Assembly: GCA_034766995.1 (NCBI GenBank) | Contig: CM068318.1 | Span: forward strand, 5,461,001 to 5,525,000 | Source of the DNA: Acanthacorydalis orientalis | Taxonomy: Eukaryota > Arthropoda > Insecta > Megaloptera > Corydalidae | DNA: 64,000 nucleotides | Direction: 5' to 3' | In this document: positions 12,630 through 25,533 of the stretch, one piece after another | Position numbering within the stretch: the stretch's first letter is position 1 | Layout: the number at the start of each line of letters is the position of its first letter | Notes under the pieces: generated by a model | What the model was told of the DNA's origin: nothing | The model's input: only the letters and a program-made list of their open reading frames with translations | Databases searched by the model: none | Made by a program: the position numbers and the translations under genes

Positions 12630-13559
12630 TATTTGTAATTAATTAAATAAAATATAAAATTATTTTGTTAATATTTTTTGTAATTCTTTATATTATCTAA
12701 TGAAGTGCTTTTTCACAAATTTTGAATATTGTCTTATTTTTTTCAGGTAAGTGGTGTTCTTTGCAGTATCTAAATAAGGTATATTTATTATTTTTTTCGA
12801 TTAAAGATACTTTTATACTTTTGTTTAATACTAAACGTTGACAAACACTCTATTCGTTTTTCGAGTAAAATTTATTATCTTTCTGTATACGATAGTACAT
12901 TTTATACGTATGGTATGTTAATGAGAATTTTAGTGTTTATTAACTTAGACGACGATCGTAATCCTGCTGCTCATGAACTATAATAAAATCTTTATTGTTG
13001 ACAAATAAAACTTGATAAACGTTCCACACTGAATGAACGACAGCATGATGTGAAATTCAAGTACGAGATGAAAGTTTTACAAAGGTTTAGGAACTAATAG
13101 TACTCGTGCTTGTAATGTAATATGATCGAGGAAAATACACGAACATTGAGTTGTAATTAAAAATACTTCGGCTGTATAATATTTTTTGTATGTTCTAATA
13201 CGAGGGAGAGACAGTGAAATATATTAATTTTGCATTAGCAAAATGTCTCTATTTAAAATGTAACAATAATACAAGATAAATCTTAGAGTTTGACCGAGAT
13301 TCTTTTGTCGGACTGAAAAAAAGAACTGGAAAGTAAGAAGAAACAGAGAAAGTAACTGGTAATGTTTGTAAATTTTTAATTGCAATGAACGAGAGTAAAT
13401 TTTTCAATTATAAACAGGACTGGCTTACAGAACAGATTGGATATTTGTACGTTTTTACAGTGTGTGTCCGTTCTTAATGAACATGCTGAGAATAGAATTT
13501 TTTTAACTGAAAGTATGACAGAAATAATATTTAAATTCGTCGCACGACGATTGTTTATA

Positions 13560-14060
13560 ATCTTGTCCCTCCTCTCTAATGCATCTCTCGCCTGGTATCA
13601 TCGAACGCGCAGTACAGTGTACACATGCATCCATCCATCCACACACATTCGTACACATATTGCGCTTTATGGGCAATGGGAATGTTCTGAGAAAAAAAAA
13701 TGAACGTTGTCGACGATTAGAAAACGCGTCGCCGTCTCACTCTGTCCGATTCCATATTTTAATGACGACGTTCTGGTGTGTCTGCTATTATGCTATTGAC
13801 ATTGTAATGAAGCGATCATCTCTCCGACAACGTGGATTTTTTTATTTGTTCGATCGTACCGTTTAGATAATACCAGCACGTTTGCCGTTGAGCAATGGAT
13901 GAATGATAATAGCGCTCGTAGCCGGCGATGATGTCACCCGTGACGTCATCGTACGCATTCATACGGCATGTCGAAATGGAGATGTGTGTGCGGGCGATCG
14001 TGCGTGAAAATATTTTTAGGGAGTTACGAAAATAGTCGGTTAGTTCCTGGATTTCGCGGT
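13560..14060. promoter_or_regulatory. CpG-richer island, candidate regulatory DNA
   Basis: Base composition rises sharply and CG dinucleotides are common (for example GCGTCGCCGTC, GTAGCCGGCGATGATG). The open frames over it (13437-13703, 13579-13866) overlap in different frames and resemble no protein. The CRE-like palindrome at 13927-13950 supports a promoter or enhancer reading. It could be a non-coding first exon of the downstream Ig gene, but nothing proves the link. Confidence 0.3.
13927..13950. promoter_or_regulatory. Paired CRE-like palindrome
   Basis: GATGATGTCAC and GTGACGTCATC face each other across two bases. The right half holds the full 8-bp CREB/ATF site TGACGTCA (13941-13948) and the left half a one-mismatch version. 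Confidence 0.4.
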
Positions 14061-14504
14061 TCTGTTTTTAGTGGTGATTTGGTAATGGCGATTTTATATC
14101 TGACATCGTTATTATAAAAAAAAACTTATTTTGTTTTGGACGGAATGTACTCGTAATTAAAAGAAAATGTACGATACACACAGTTAAAAAGATTATACGA
14201 TATGTAAGACATTTTTATCGACAAAATTATAACGTAAAATGTTCAAGAACGTTATAATGAATCACATAATTAAATATAATTGAAATTAAAAAAATATTAC
14301 GAGCTTGAACTTTCAGTAAAAACAGGGAGCTTTGACGTTCATATATTTTGTCAAAGCGTTCACAGATCGTTTGTTGTTATTGCACTAATGATGACTCTTG
14401 AATTCTATAGAAAGAAAAAAAGTATGGAAAACAAAAAAATCAAAATTATTTGTTGATGAACTCTCAATCCATTCCATTTTTTGCATAAATTATAAAGGGT
14501 ATAC

Positions 14505-14507
<3 letters not shown>

Positions 14508-14550
<43 letters not shown>
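14508..14550. repeat. (TA)n microsatellite
   Basis: About 21 TA units. Confidence 0.95.
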
Positions 14551-14553
<3 letters not shown>

Positions 14554-15049
14554 TTTAATTTTCTCTATTTTTATTCATTTTGTCAAATGATTGTTAATTA
14601 AAAGTCTTGTCAAACATGTCCTGTATGTTAAATAAATAATGAGTGTGTTTATATTTTTTCCAACTGTCTAAGAATACACTGATTAATTTTTTCAACGTTT
14701 GTAGAGGTGTGTGTCATTTTCTAATATAACACGATTACTTATTGAGTTTTAAAAAATATAGCAAAGTGTACAGATGATGTTTTTATCTGTAATAACAAGC
14801 ATGCGTTATAATGAGGAAATATGGACGATCTCGCTGTTATTTCTACAAACAAGTTCGACCGTTTACACACAGAAATTATTTAGCATGTTAATTGTATTTC
14901 AAGTTATTCATTCAAATATGCCGTGTTTATCATTATTAAATGAAGAGTATTATGAAATAAAGTTTTTTATATGTGGTAATTCGTTAAAATGTTTACGTAA
15001 CTTTTTATTAAATACTTTTACCACACCTGTTTTCATTATAATGTACCTA

Positions 15050-15051
<2 letters not shown>

Positions 15052-15118
<67 letters not shown>
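15052..15118. repeat. (TA)n microsatellite
   Basis: About 33 TA units. Confidence 0.95.
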
Positions 15119-15121
<3 letters not shown>

Positions 15122-16062
15122 TAACTTCTAATGCGTATATTAATTTTAATTATAATTTGTTCAGCATTCTACATTTTGTTTTAATTATATTTAATTTAAA
15201 AGGGTATATATATATATATATGTATGTATGTATGTATGTATAGAGAAAGAGAGACATTATAAAGATATATAAATATACACCACATTTGAAGTACAAAAAA
15301 AATTGAGGTCGACAAAAATGTGTAAGAACATTTGAACATTATAAAATGTAAGCAAGAGTAAAAGTTAGATTTGAATCTAAGAGTACAACATGTGTATTTT
15401 CCACCATTGTTAAAATACTGTACGATTTATATGATAGTATTAAATCTGTGTTCATAATGATAACGGCTCCTCTTCTGACAACGAAATATTTTTATACGAG
15501 TAGGAAAAAAAAATGGGAAAATAAACAGTAAAATGGAGATAAAACAGGAGTCTTAGAGTAAAAGATCGGATAACAAAGTTTTATGGTAGGATAAGCAGAT
15601 GACAACATGGTTTATGATCGTCAAAACGGGAAGAAGCTGTCGTAATGCGGTGTACATACAAATTGTCAGTTGAGGGCGAAGCCTGTGTCATTTTTGAATA
15701 TTTAATGGGTTAGTTAGACCCGACGATGCCCGTACATTAACATAAATTTACATTCTGTGTGTTTACTCACCTTCCTTATAATTTTTTTCCTCATATTTAT
15801 TATGATCATCACTCGTGTTTAATGGGCTCGCTATTCAATATTTGTTTAACAATACTTATTCTAATACGGACGCTGTGCGTCCGTGAAAATATGTTACGCA
15901 CTTTAAGACGTGCGCCGTGACTGTATTTAACCATTTTTGCGTTATTTAATGGTAGCCTTAAATGTACTTTAACGCAACGTAAACCTTACTCTCTCATTCA
16001 GATTTAAAATTTTATCATTTCAAACTACATTTTCGTTTCATATATATATATATATATACTCA

Positions 16063-16350
16063 GGGCTTTCCAATAACGATGCAATTTTTTAATTTGAAAT
16101 AAAACACCGGATTTGTGCTGAAATTTCAAGTTTCTTTATTGTAAATAATAGTTGGCGGTATGCCATTTATAAATGAAAGATAATATCGTATAAGTGATCA
16201 CCACGTGCTTTCTTACAAGTAATTCTTTTGTTAACATTTTCAATAACATCCCTACACATTTGTTGCTCTATCTCATCGAATCACTCTTCGGATTTCATTT
16301 TTTAGATCGGAAATTGTTTTAGGATTATTGACGTACACGATTTCTATGCT
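16063..16350 (-). mobile_element. Tc1/mariner relic, 3'-terminal fragment
   Basis: The low end (GGGCTTTCCAATAACGATGC) matches the terminal sequences of the relics at 21043-21870 and 62690-63600. Minus-strand translation gives the family's C-terminal pieces (VYVNNPKTISDLKNEIRRVI, then DRATNV). Only the last quarter of the element remains. It abuts a short TA array at its terminal end. Confidence 0.8.
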
Positions 16351-17500
16351 GAATGCCACGATTTAAATATACAGATTAAAGTGACAATTTTTCTTTCGTC
16401 TAAACATTTCTACCCGAACTCTTCTATCATTTCAGTTTGTCTATTCAACATGTTATGGAGATATGAGACAAACCGTGCTAATTTTCTTTCAATTATTTCG
16501 GTGTTTTGTCTTTTCAAATATAATATAGATCATGCGCACACAACTCCAGTAACAATCTCGTTATTAGTAAATATTCTACCAATGTACCAATGTAGTAACT
16601 CATTCTACCAATGTAGAATTACAGTTCTTAATCGTTTTCATTACTTCACTGAATATAACTGAGACATGAATCTCTTTGAAGATTCTGAATTAGTTTCAAT
16701 TTGTCTTTACAAAGTTCATATTCTTATAGGTTTTATTTATAATATGAGTAATGTGAGTAATGAGTCTTTCTTGGTAATAAAGATAACTGTAAATGTGTAG
16801 GTAATGACATGAATTACTTGCTATTACTTTACTGAATCGACATAGAAGAAATCAAAAGTAATCTTTTGTCCACTAGCAAGCCTTGTAAAAGCATTTTTCG
16901 ATGCGATTAATGTATACATTAAAAATGTATTAAATTATTTTTTAAATATTTATTATCTAATTCTATAAATAACAAAATCATCTTAAAAAGACATATTTAT
17001 TTCAAATTGAATTAGTTCAAACATAAGATACTCTTGTAGATTTCTCATGAAAGTACTGAAAACTTATTCGACAACACATTTTCCACTTTTACCTTTTTGT
17101 TTTCATTGTAAAAGTATATTTATATCTATTGAATTACTTACTGACACTATTGATTGAATATAATTTATCTGTATCTAAATTACATGGAACATCAATAAAA
17201 GTTATAGAAAAATAATATCTGTTACACCATTTTTTATCGGGAATATGTTTAAAAATTTCGTTTCATATCGGCGAATCGTAACGAATTGTTAGAAACCTAT
17301 ATTCTAGTCCTAATCTTCCATAGAAGAATGCAACCCGTATTTTTTCGACGATGAAACGAACAAGGACAGTACCATTTTCTCATTTGATTATAAATTATTT
17401 GCACGGCCGTGAGTAGAATACTTACTACATTTTTGCATTTAAACCGTTTATAGTTTAACACTATTACGAGTTCGACGCTCATTGAATATTCGACATAATC
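16351..17500. other. AT-rich DNA, no gene seen
   Basis: The 93-codon frame at 16381-16662 has no recognisable similarity and its composition matches the background. Nothing else was identified. Confidence 0.45.
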
Positions 17501-18540
17501 GTTCTGTTAATGAAGAATAAGCATTTCACAAGCTCGGACTCGGATTCATGACGTGTTGGTTAATAGCACGCCGTGCTGTCTTGTTATCGACTGCGGGCCG
17601 CCTTTTTAACATTCCTCGCGAGTCGACTGCTCATCGTGACTTTTGTAGAAAAGCACAATAGTCTGTGAAAGAAGGGACGCTGTATATTTTTGTACGCTGT
17701 TGTTTGGTTCGTTGTGTGTGTGTGTACGGTAGACGGAAGATAAAAATAAATTTGTAATCGATTACTCTGTAGTGTTTTTACTGCGACTGGGAATCTTAAT
17801 CGGTGTGATGGATTAAATCTTCGAAATTTATGATCGCTCGTAAATGGTGCCGTTCTACTAGACTACTTTGTTTGTGGTAACGTGCCCGCAAATCCGGACC
17901 TGAGTCATTATTATAAGCAAAAGTAAACATCGAGTGAACGTACGTACACCTTTAGCGTCGGATGTGAGCGTGTGTGTGTTTGCAGTGTATGTACACAAGT
18001 TCTAAGTACCCATTTGTTCTCGCGTCGTTGTTTGTTGGTTGAGAACTGTTTGTGTGTAATGTCCGTACGCCCGTGTGTATTTTCGTGAGCTCGCGGTGAA
18101 TATTTTCATGAATTACGACACGGTGCGCGGCGCGTCGGCGTTGTACACACCTAACGCACGTTCACGCATAATTTTAGAACGCGCGCGTTGCTTAGCATAT
18201 GCGATACGCCTCGGTCGAGAAGTATGTACGTTTCTATATGTATGAGTGCGTGCGAAGCTATCGAAATTGTTTAGTATATTCGCCGAGTCGTTCGATAAAA
18301 ACAGATCTTTGTGTCCGTGGAAATCATCTTCGGTGTTAAGCGCAGAGATCAGCAGTTGTCTATCGAATCAACTCGAAGCAGCGAAACGAAACATACACTC
18401 GAGAAAATTACATTTGTCCTCACTATGATCGACAAACGCACTGATTGTAAACGCGAATGTGGGTGTGTATGTGTGCCTTCACTCCCTTTACGACATCAGG
18501 ATGTGTCGGCACCGGCATGGAAATAAATATTCATACCTTC
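17500..18540. promoter_or_regulatory. Large CpG-rich island, candidate promoter or 5' exon region
   Basis: This is the most CG-rich kilobase of the window (GTGCGCGGCGCGTCGGCG near 18123, GAACGCGCGCG near 18178, several GTGTGT runs). Such islands in AT-rich insect genomes often mark transcription starts and 5' UTRs. A 45-codon ORF starts at 18108 (MNYDTVRGASALYTPNARS), and overlapping frames occupy 18246-18526. None shows a signal peptide or domain. It lies about 13 kb upstream of, and in the same orientation as, the Ig gene at 31.8 kb, whose first exon is missing, so it is a reasonable but unproven candidate for that gene's start. Confidence 0.35.
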
Positions 18541-18838
18541 AGATCCGAATGGCACGCACTGGATTCATTATATGTGACACAAGCAGTGTCTTAAAAAATA
18601 AATGAAACATACTTGTAAATAACCTATTATAAGTAAACGGAGTGGCTGTTGAATTTATGAAACTTTTTCATTAAAGTTGCTCGGTTCTGCTGATATTTAT
18701 GTTACAATTATTGCTCTACACTGAATATAACTGAGAATCTCTTTGAAGATTCTGAATTAGTCGCATTTTATTCTTTTTATGTTCAGAGGCAACGAAAAAA
18801 CATCGAGCACATCAATAATCGTTAGGCATTAATTTATA

Positions 18839-19385
18839 TTAGGTTGGTAGGAAAATAATTTCGGTTTTTTGTTTTCCGAATTCTCGAACGTTCATTCTTT
18901 TCAATGAATGTGTCATTTCATCGCTTTTATGGGTTAAAGTGCATTTTTTCGATTTGTAATTTGGTAACTTCGACTTTGGTTGTATTATTAATTTTACTTC
19001 AGATTGGGCTATTGAATTAAAGATGGAAAAAAATCAAATGAGAATATTTTTTTGTATGAGTTCAAAACGTGTGGTAAGGTAGCAGAAACTGCTCGTAAAC
19101 TTATGATGCTTTTGGTGTGGGTACTATTAAGGAACGTAGGGTGCAATGGTGGTTCCAAAAGTTTTATGCTGGAGATGAGAGCCTGGAAGATGAGCAAGGT
19201 CGCAGGCGTTCTTCTTCAATTCATAACGACCAACTGAAGACGTTAGTTGAAACAGAACCACTCACAACAATTCGAGATCTCGCACAAAAGTTAGTCGTTA
19301 ATTATCTAACAGTTTTGGACCATAAATGGAAAAATGTACATGACTTTGAAGGTCATAAACCGCAATTATTTTTCTAGCAACCTAA
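18839..19385 (+). mobile_element. Mariner internal-deletion derivative (MITE-like), copy B
   Basis: A 547-bp element flanked by TA on both sides. The left end is TTAGGTTGGTAGGAAAATAA and the right end read backwards is TTAGGTTGCTAGAAAAATAA. The plus strand encodes a broken N-terminal half of a mariner transposase: a start AAAGATGGAAAAAAATCAA, then GTIKERRVQWWFQKFYAGDE, SLEDEQGRR, HNDQLKTLVETEPLTTIRDL. The frame then jumps straight to the terminal repeat. The DDD catalytic domain is deleted at the same point as in the copy at 2954-3517. The open frames here (19009-19377) are remnants of the element, not host genes. Confidence 0.93.
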
Positions 19386-21002
19386 TATTATAGAGGAGTT
19401 TTATATATGAGCTTCCATTTAAAGAAAAGAATCGATTATATAGAAATATAATTGATTTATGTTCTACGTTTATTAAAATAAAAAAAATACCCAAATACAT
19501 AAAAGACATCTGTGATATGATTTTATCGCGCTGTCAAGTACGTGCATATTTTTAAAAACAAGATATTTTTTCTGAATTCAATAATCATTCGCGAATCTTT
19601 TTGTCTCGATACATCTGGCGGTAATTTACAATTAAAACAATATTTATAATTATGTTACATTTTTTATGTTCGTACACTTTGTCATTGCCTTGTGGAGAGT
19701 GTCTCAAGACGCTGATTGTATATTTTCGCTCGATTTTCGTTATTGTTCGAGTTTGGATATTAAGTTATTTATTTAATTTCGTAATAAATATTTTTGATAC
19801 ATAAAGAAGTGAAATTCGTCTACATCTGATATACATGTGTTGGCATCGGCTTGACGATCGTCTGGATTATAATATTTTTATTCTATTGACACGATTTTTA
19901 TCTGAATACCATTCCTTGTTATAAGATTTAAAATTTAATAGTGTACGCTATTTTAGAGTCTGGATAAGTTTTTAAATTTATTAATTGCAGTTTTTAAATG
20001 TAAATTTACATTGGATTATTCAATTCAGTCAAATAATGTATTTAAATGTTTTTTTTATGCGAGATAAATGTCTAAATCTATTACAAATACATTGACTCTT
20101 ATTTATCAGTTTAAAATGAATTCTAGTGGATTTACTGAAAATATTTATATAATATTAATATTTAAGATGTAGATATTTGTAAATAGATTAAATTAATTTT
20201 CATTTCGAAATTGATATTATCCGGTTAAATGCTACACACAAACAGTTTTAATTATTATTATTTTTCCTTCGCGTTAATCAGTTTAATAATAGTGTTTATA
20301 ATATTGGACAATCATAGAGTGACCCCCGTGATGTGAAGAATTATTCCGATAGAGGGACCGCATTCAGCAGAAATCCGTACGAATATGGAGGGTTAAACAG
20401 AAAGTGAAAGAAACAATTAAACGACGCGTTCCTTTCGAGATCACAAGCGTGAAATATCATTCATTTTTCCCTAGATCGATGCCGTGCACAACTTTTCTGA
20501 ATTGTCCGATGACAACTGGCATTATCTTTGACCGGTAAAGCGTGACTGTGCGTACGCCACGTGGACAGCATGCGTGGATCGTTATCTACACGACTGGTAC
20601 CAATATCCTCTAAGTAAGTGAACGCCGGGTGTTTTTTATTAGAAATTCGTAGGAAGCGGCCGTTGTTATGAAGTAGTGGTTCAAGAATGAGGCTCGCTAT
20701 AAACCTGGAAAGAATTTGTAATAACAAAGGGTGGCGCTGTGTCGACCGCAACAGAAAAAACACATCGGCCGTGCATACATACACACGTATTGTACATGAG
20801 TTCGAGGGAATACTCGGATAGACTTATATATTTAATATGTGGAAAATTATAAACATCTTGAGAGGTTATTGTGACGTTTAAAATGAAATCGTGCGATTTG
20901 TTGTTACTTATTATTTTAATAGCAGTAGAACGCTGAAATAATTATCAAAATAGACAGTGGAGTCAATAGAAAATAAAAAACAAGTTATTTTGGATTTAAA
21001 TA

Positions 21003-21042
<40 letters not shown>
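19386..21042. other. AT-rich segment with one GC-richer patch
   Basis: 20320-20780 is GC-richer and carries a 107-codon minus-strand frame (20461-20784) with no recognised domain. It may be a conserved non-coding block. The rest is AT-rich without identified features up to the TA array at 21005-21042. Confidence 0.35.
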
Positions 21043-21046
<4 letters not shown>

Positions 21047-21870
21047 GTGTTTCCAATAGAGATGCAATTTTTAAGAGGTTTTATTTCATAGAAGTTAAAC
21101 TGATAACTGTATTTCTTTGACATTTGTTAAGTTTTGACATTGCCATTCTTAGTTATGGCTTCGTATACAACAAAACAACACATTGAAATAATACAATTGT
21201 ATTACGAAAATGATCGCTGTATAGAAATAAATTTCATAAATTATGTGATATTGATTCTCGACATTCTCGTCCATCTGAATCAACAATTCTTTGATTAGTG
21301 AGTAAATTTGAAGAGACTGGATGGGCTTAAGATAAAGAAACACCAACGTGTGTTCGTAGTGTTCGGTTTGAAGAAAACATAGACATAGTTCGTAAAAGTG
21401 TATCAGCAGAGAGCCATGAATGTGATTTCATGGCTCTTTGCATCAATTGGGCCTTTTACAGACGACCACACGGCGTGTTTTGCAGAAAGATTCATTGCTG
21501 GAGACTTATTAAAACGATCACTGTGAATGGAGAAAGATACCGAAACATGATAACCATTTTTTTGTGGGAAGAATTGGATGGTATTGATTTGGAGGATTGT
21601 ACAATAAGCTGTATAGTTGATGAAACGATTTATTGAGGATGAAATTTTCGGGTCGCGTTATTTCCAGGAATGGAGACATTAATTAGCCACCGAGATCTTG
21701 CGATTTAACAATGTTGGACTACTTGGAGGAGGTAGTCAGTTGGACGATATTATTTTTCATTTATAAATGGCATATACTCAACTATTATTTATAATAAAAA
21801 AACTTGAAATTTCAGCGCAAATTCTGTTTTTCTCAAATTAAAATTTTTTGTCTTTATTAGAGAACCTTGT
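21043..21870 (+). mobile_element. Tc1/mariner relic with both ends, internally deleted
   Basis: The left end GTGTTTCCAATAGAGATGCA and the right end read backwards (GGTTCTCTAATAAAGACAAA) are degenerate inverted repeats. TA arrays adjoin both ends. The plus strand begins MASYTTKQHIEIIQLYYEND (21155) and later gives ITVNGERYRNMITIFLWEEL, DGIDLED, and frameshifted remains of GRVISRNGD and WPPRSCDLT. These are typical of a common insect transposase lineage. Several deletions and stops make it non-functional. About a third of the original element is missing. Confidence 0.9.
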
Positions 21871-22635
21871 ATATATATATATATATATAATATTAGTAGT
21901 ATTAAATATGATATAATATTATATGATGAATTTTAATTTATTATTATCATGAGGTTTATGATGTATTTTAATTAGTAGTCATGTGTTGTTTCTACATATT
22001 GTTTTGTATTATGGTTCGGTTTTCATCGTTTCAAAACCCATCTAGATGTTAAACACGTTCGAGTAGTTTTCTTATATGAGTTATCATTAAAAATCATTTA
22101 GAATATTTATATTTTCGTTCGAGTGTAGTTTGCAACATTGCGCTCTTGTATACACGTATAAGAACAAAAGTGTCCGATGAATTCACCACATGTCGCCGCG
22201 GTCACAGTTTTAAAATACTAGAAATCGACGAGATTAGTCGTACTAGGAAAATCGTATAATTTTATTAAGCGGCCGTACAGTAATATGATAAAGACTTTAC
22301 AGAAATAATAGATAAAGGTAAGAAAACTTGACGCCACTATATCATCATCTAAAATAATAGTGAGTGCCGTCAGTTTTGTGATAAATTGCGTCGTTTTTCA
22401 AGCAGTGGGTCTCGGTCTCGAGTTGTGACTCCCTGTGGGAAACTAGAATACGGTATCATAAAGGTCACACGGCGAGCGACAGGCTGCGCTAGCTGCTGAT
22501 ATATCTAGTCTAGTGAAATATTTATCGAACTCGTTCGTTTTATTTATTTTTTTATTGCGGATAATGAAAAACCCAACAATTTTATTGGCATCGAAATATC
22601 GAATATGGTGTATAAATAGATACATACATACATAC

Positions 22636-22639
22636 ACAT

Positions 22640-22688
<49 letters not shown>
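22636..22688. repeat. (CA)n(TA)n microsatellite
   Basis: CA units change to TA units. Confidence 0.95.
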
Positions 22689-22689
<1 letters not shown>

Positions 22690-24066
22690 TTTTGTGTGTG
22701 TAATGATTCTATTTACTTCATAATTGGATATATATATACAAATAAGCATGCAAGAATTAAGAAACTAGAAAACCAGTACACAGAAAATCATCATAAATAT
22801 TGATTATATTAAGTATGAATAATGAGTATGAAATATTACTGAGCGAATGATGTAAAAGTTAATTAAGAAGTAAATATATTAAAGAATAAAAAATAAGTAT
22901 TTTTAATAAAAGGCGTAAGTAAAATCAATAAAAGACCGAATAACTATATAATCGCAATGATAATCTGAGGATACTTACTAGAATATACGAATGCTGGTAT
23001 TTCATTTGAAAAAATATTAAAATCTTCGTATAGACAGGATGTGAATGGAAGATGTACGTTTATTAGACGTTTTAATAGACAGATATATTCTTTAAACTCT
23101 TTTGAATTTTATTCAAGCAAAAAAACTAGAGATGACATTTTTATACAGACATCTACATTGATTTAAAAGATAATTAAGAAACTTTAATTTTTAAATTAAC
23201 TGGCTTTGAACATAACTTAAAACAACTTGATTTCTTTTCACGTATCTATGTTTTAAACAACACAATGTTTTACTGTCGCTAAGAAAGATACTTTCTATTG
23301 AAATGTTTACAAAAGTGAGTATTCTGTTGTGGGTAACGATTCTTTTTTATAAAAATATTTCGATTCTCGAACACGAGTGTAGATAGTAAGTAATAAATCC
23401 TTGCAGGGTTCGGGTAGAAGAATAATGTAGAAAATTCTACTAAGCGTTTCGAAACACTTGTTGAGCGAAAACACAAACTCTCGATTTTCCACTAGCATAT
23501 ATTCTTGCATATTTGTCAGATTAGATTTCCGATTCATGTTTTAAAATCGTTCTTAGCCAATTTTTGTATAAAATTAATTTTCTGTGTTCTTAAGAGTGAA
23601 ACAAAAAAAGTTTTCTAATCACTATATGATAAGATATGCATCAACTTTTAACATTTAATAAAATTGTTTTAAAAGAATACCATACTATGAAGAAATTACT
23701 AGCCTTTCTTGCATTACTGTTGTAAAATTTGTATAATCAGTTGTATTTTTTACTTTATTGTTAATTTATATAGGAATTGGGAACTTCAGTGGTAAAATTG
23801 TTTTTTTTTCTTACTAGTTCAACACATACACCATGCTCGTTCGTTCTGTATGCATTCTCCTCTTGTAATTTTCTTCCACTATTTGTTTCTTCAATATTTA
23901 TTTTTTTAATATATTTAATTTATATAAAATGTATTAGTATAACCAATATTATAAATTAAAGTATTTTTGATTAAAATATGAGAGTATAAGATTTTAATGG
24001 TTTTTGAGATCTAAAATTTTTTTATTAGTTTGCAAAATTATTTTATTATTTTACACTTTGTTTCTA

Positions 24067-24074
<8 letters not shown>

Positions 24075-24151
<77 letters not shown>
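24075..24151. repeat. (TA)n(TG)n microsatellite
   Basis: About 21 TA units then about 17 TG units. Confidence 0.95.
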
Positions 24152-24154
<3 letters not shown>

Positions 24155-24218
24155 TACCAATATGAGCAATTCTATAGGTAGAACTAATAGCTTTAATAGT
24201 TTAAAAGATCGAAAAGGA

Positions 24219-24222
24219 ATAT

Positions 24223-24297
<75 letters not shown>
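24219..24297. repeat. (TA)n microsatellite with CATA interruptions
   Basis: About 38 units. Only 67 bases separate it from the previous array. Confidence 0.95.
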
Positions 24298-24299
<2 letters not shown>

Positions 24300-24592
24300 A
24301 CATGTATTACATAGCGTCGAGTAAGACGTATATCATTTAATTAATTAAAAAAGAACTGTGCGGGTTATTATTCGTTTCAGTAGATAAATTCTTACATCAT
24401 TTACGTTATAAATTACACATATTTCTTCCAAGGTACGCTGTAGGAATTATATTCATTGAATGATTCTTTTTGACGTTTATTTCGTTATTAATAGTAATTT
24501 ATCAAACGCTTTTAAAATGTTTATTTCGCACGGTATGACATTTAAATTATCTAATATATACAGATCTTGTTCAATAGTAACTTTAAAGCACA

Positions 24593-24595
24593 CAT

Positions 24596-24652
<57 letters not shown>
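24593..24652. repeat. (CA)n(TA)n microsatellite at a transposon edge
   Basis: It ends at the left terminus of the mariner relic that starts at 24653. Confidence 0.9.
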
Positions 24653-24653
<1 letters not shown>

Positions 24654-25267
24654 GGTGGGTCGTTTAATAAGATTGATAAATTTATATGATGTGGCCATTC
24701 ATTTGGTGGTTCGACTGGTGAAAGTGCGCGGAAGAAGGCGAAGATTGTTTTGTCGGTTGCGAAGGTGATGGTCGCTATTTTTTTTTGAGATTCCCAAGGA
24801 ATCATCTTGACCGACTACTTAACGAAGTGAAAAACGATAACAGGAGCCTATTGTGCAACATTATTAGACCATTTGAAAGAAGAGCTGAAACAAAAACGGC
24901 CAAGATTGTTACAGGAAAAAATGCTCTTTCACCAGAACGACGCGCCATCCCACAATCAACCGTCTCAATGGCAAAATTGCACGAATTATGCTCCTAATTG
25001 ATTCCACATCCTCCCTATTCTCCGGACCTGGCTCCGTGTGACTTTTCTTCTTCTCAAACTTGAAAATTTGGCTCTGTGAGAAGAAATTGTCGTATAATGA
25101 GAATGCCATCGCCACCGTCAATGCGTATTTTGCAGACTCGCTAGTCCAAGTGCATAGCCTTCGATGGAGACTATGTTGAGAAATAAAATCGATTTTTTCC
25201 AAAAAAACGTTCTCTAACTTGCTTTTTACCATACTTACTCTTTACCATACTTATCAAACGACTCACA
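24653..25267 (+). mobile_element. Mariner relic, internally deleted, retaining the catalytic C-terminal half
   Basis: The termini GTGGGTCGTTTAATAAG and, read backwards from the right, GTGAGTCGTTTGATAAG form an inverted repeat, and both flanks are TA-rich. Plus-strand pieces in shifting frames give ARKKAKIVLSVAKVMVAIFF, LNEVKND, TVSMAKLHEL, and remains of the HPPYSPDLAPCDF motif and of NAYFADS. These are the C-terminal half of a mariner transposase, in family order. The N-terminal half is deleted. It belongs to a different subfamily from the elements at 2954 and 18839, with different ends and motifs. The overlapping open frames are pieces of this relic. Confidence 0.88.
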
Positions 25268-25494
25268 TATATATTTGTGTATGTGTGTATATACATGATG
25301 TGTGGGTACAAGTACTCGACCGACAGAAAAAAGCATCTTATGTTAGGTCAGTACAATGTGGGATGGCATTAATTCAGTTTACTACGTCGGATCCCACACG
25401 TTTGTTGGTATATTTTGTACTTGTAAGTTAAGTTTCTTTAACATAAATTTATTTGTAGATATTGATCAGTGAATTGGAAATAGATGAAGTATTT

Positions 25495-25533
<39 letters not shown>

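Larger units (their letters stand above)
8793..13430. other. Long AT-rich segment without a convincing gene
   Basis: It holds the microsatellites at 10100-10154, 12011-12054 and 12581-12624. A 40-codon ORF at 10285-10407 (MEYCFGRYNIFNLV start) has somewhat coding-like composition but no supporting context. The 72-codon frame at 11072-11290 and the patches near 11520-11600 and 12240-12390 are GC-richer than their surroundings but unassigned. Confidence 0.4.
14061..16062. other. AT-rich segment, no gene seen
   Basis: It contains TA arrays at 14508-14550 and 15052-15118, a (TA)n(TATG)n run at 15207-15241, and a GC-richer stretch at 15560-15980 that includes the perfect hairpin ACGGACGC-TGT-GCGTCCGT at 15866-15884. 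Its function is unknown. Confidence 0.4.
21871..24652. other. AT-rich DNA with microsatellites, no gene seen
   Basis: 22130-22510 is GC-richer with CG dinucleotides and may be regulatory. Long frames in the segment are Ile-Tyr or His-Thr translations of the TA and CA arrays. Confidence 0.4.

Noticed and set aside
13437..13866. Two overlapping frames of 88 and 95 codons as genes
   Set aside because: They occupy the same CpG-rich patch in different frames and neither resembles a protein. A regulatory reading is simpler.
20461..20784. 107-codon minus-strand frame containing DNASCHRT, reminiscent of a transposase motif
   Set aside because: The flanking residues do not follow the order of any transposase and no terminal repeats were found. 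Left as unassigned GC-richer DNA.
22620..24660. CRISPR-like or satellite array in the repeat-rich stretch
   Set aside because: The repeats are simple di- and tetranucleotide arrays without spacers; nothing suggests a CRISPR array, and the DNA is eukaryotic.
24785..25232. Separate host genes on both strands
   Set aside because: Both frames are pieces or shadows of the mariner relic bounded by inverted repeats at 24653 and 25267.
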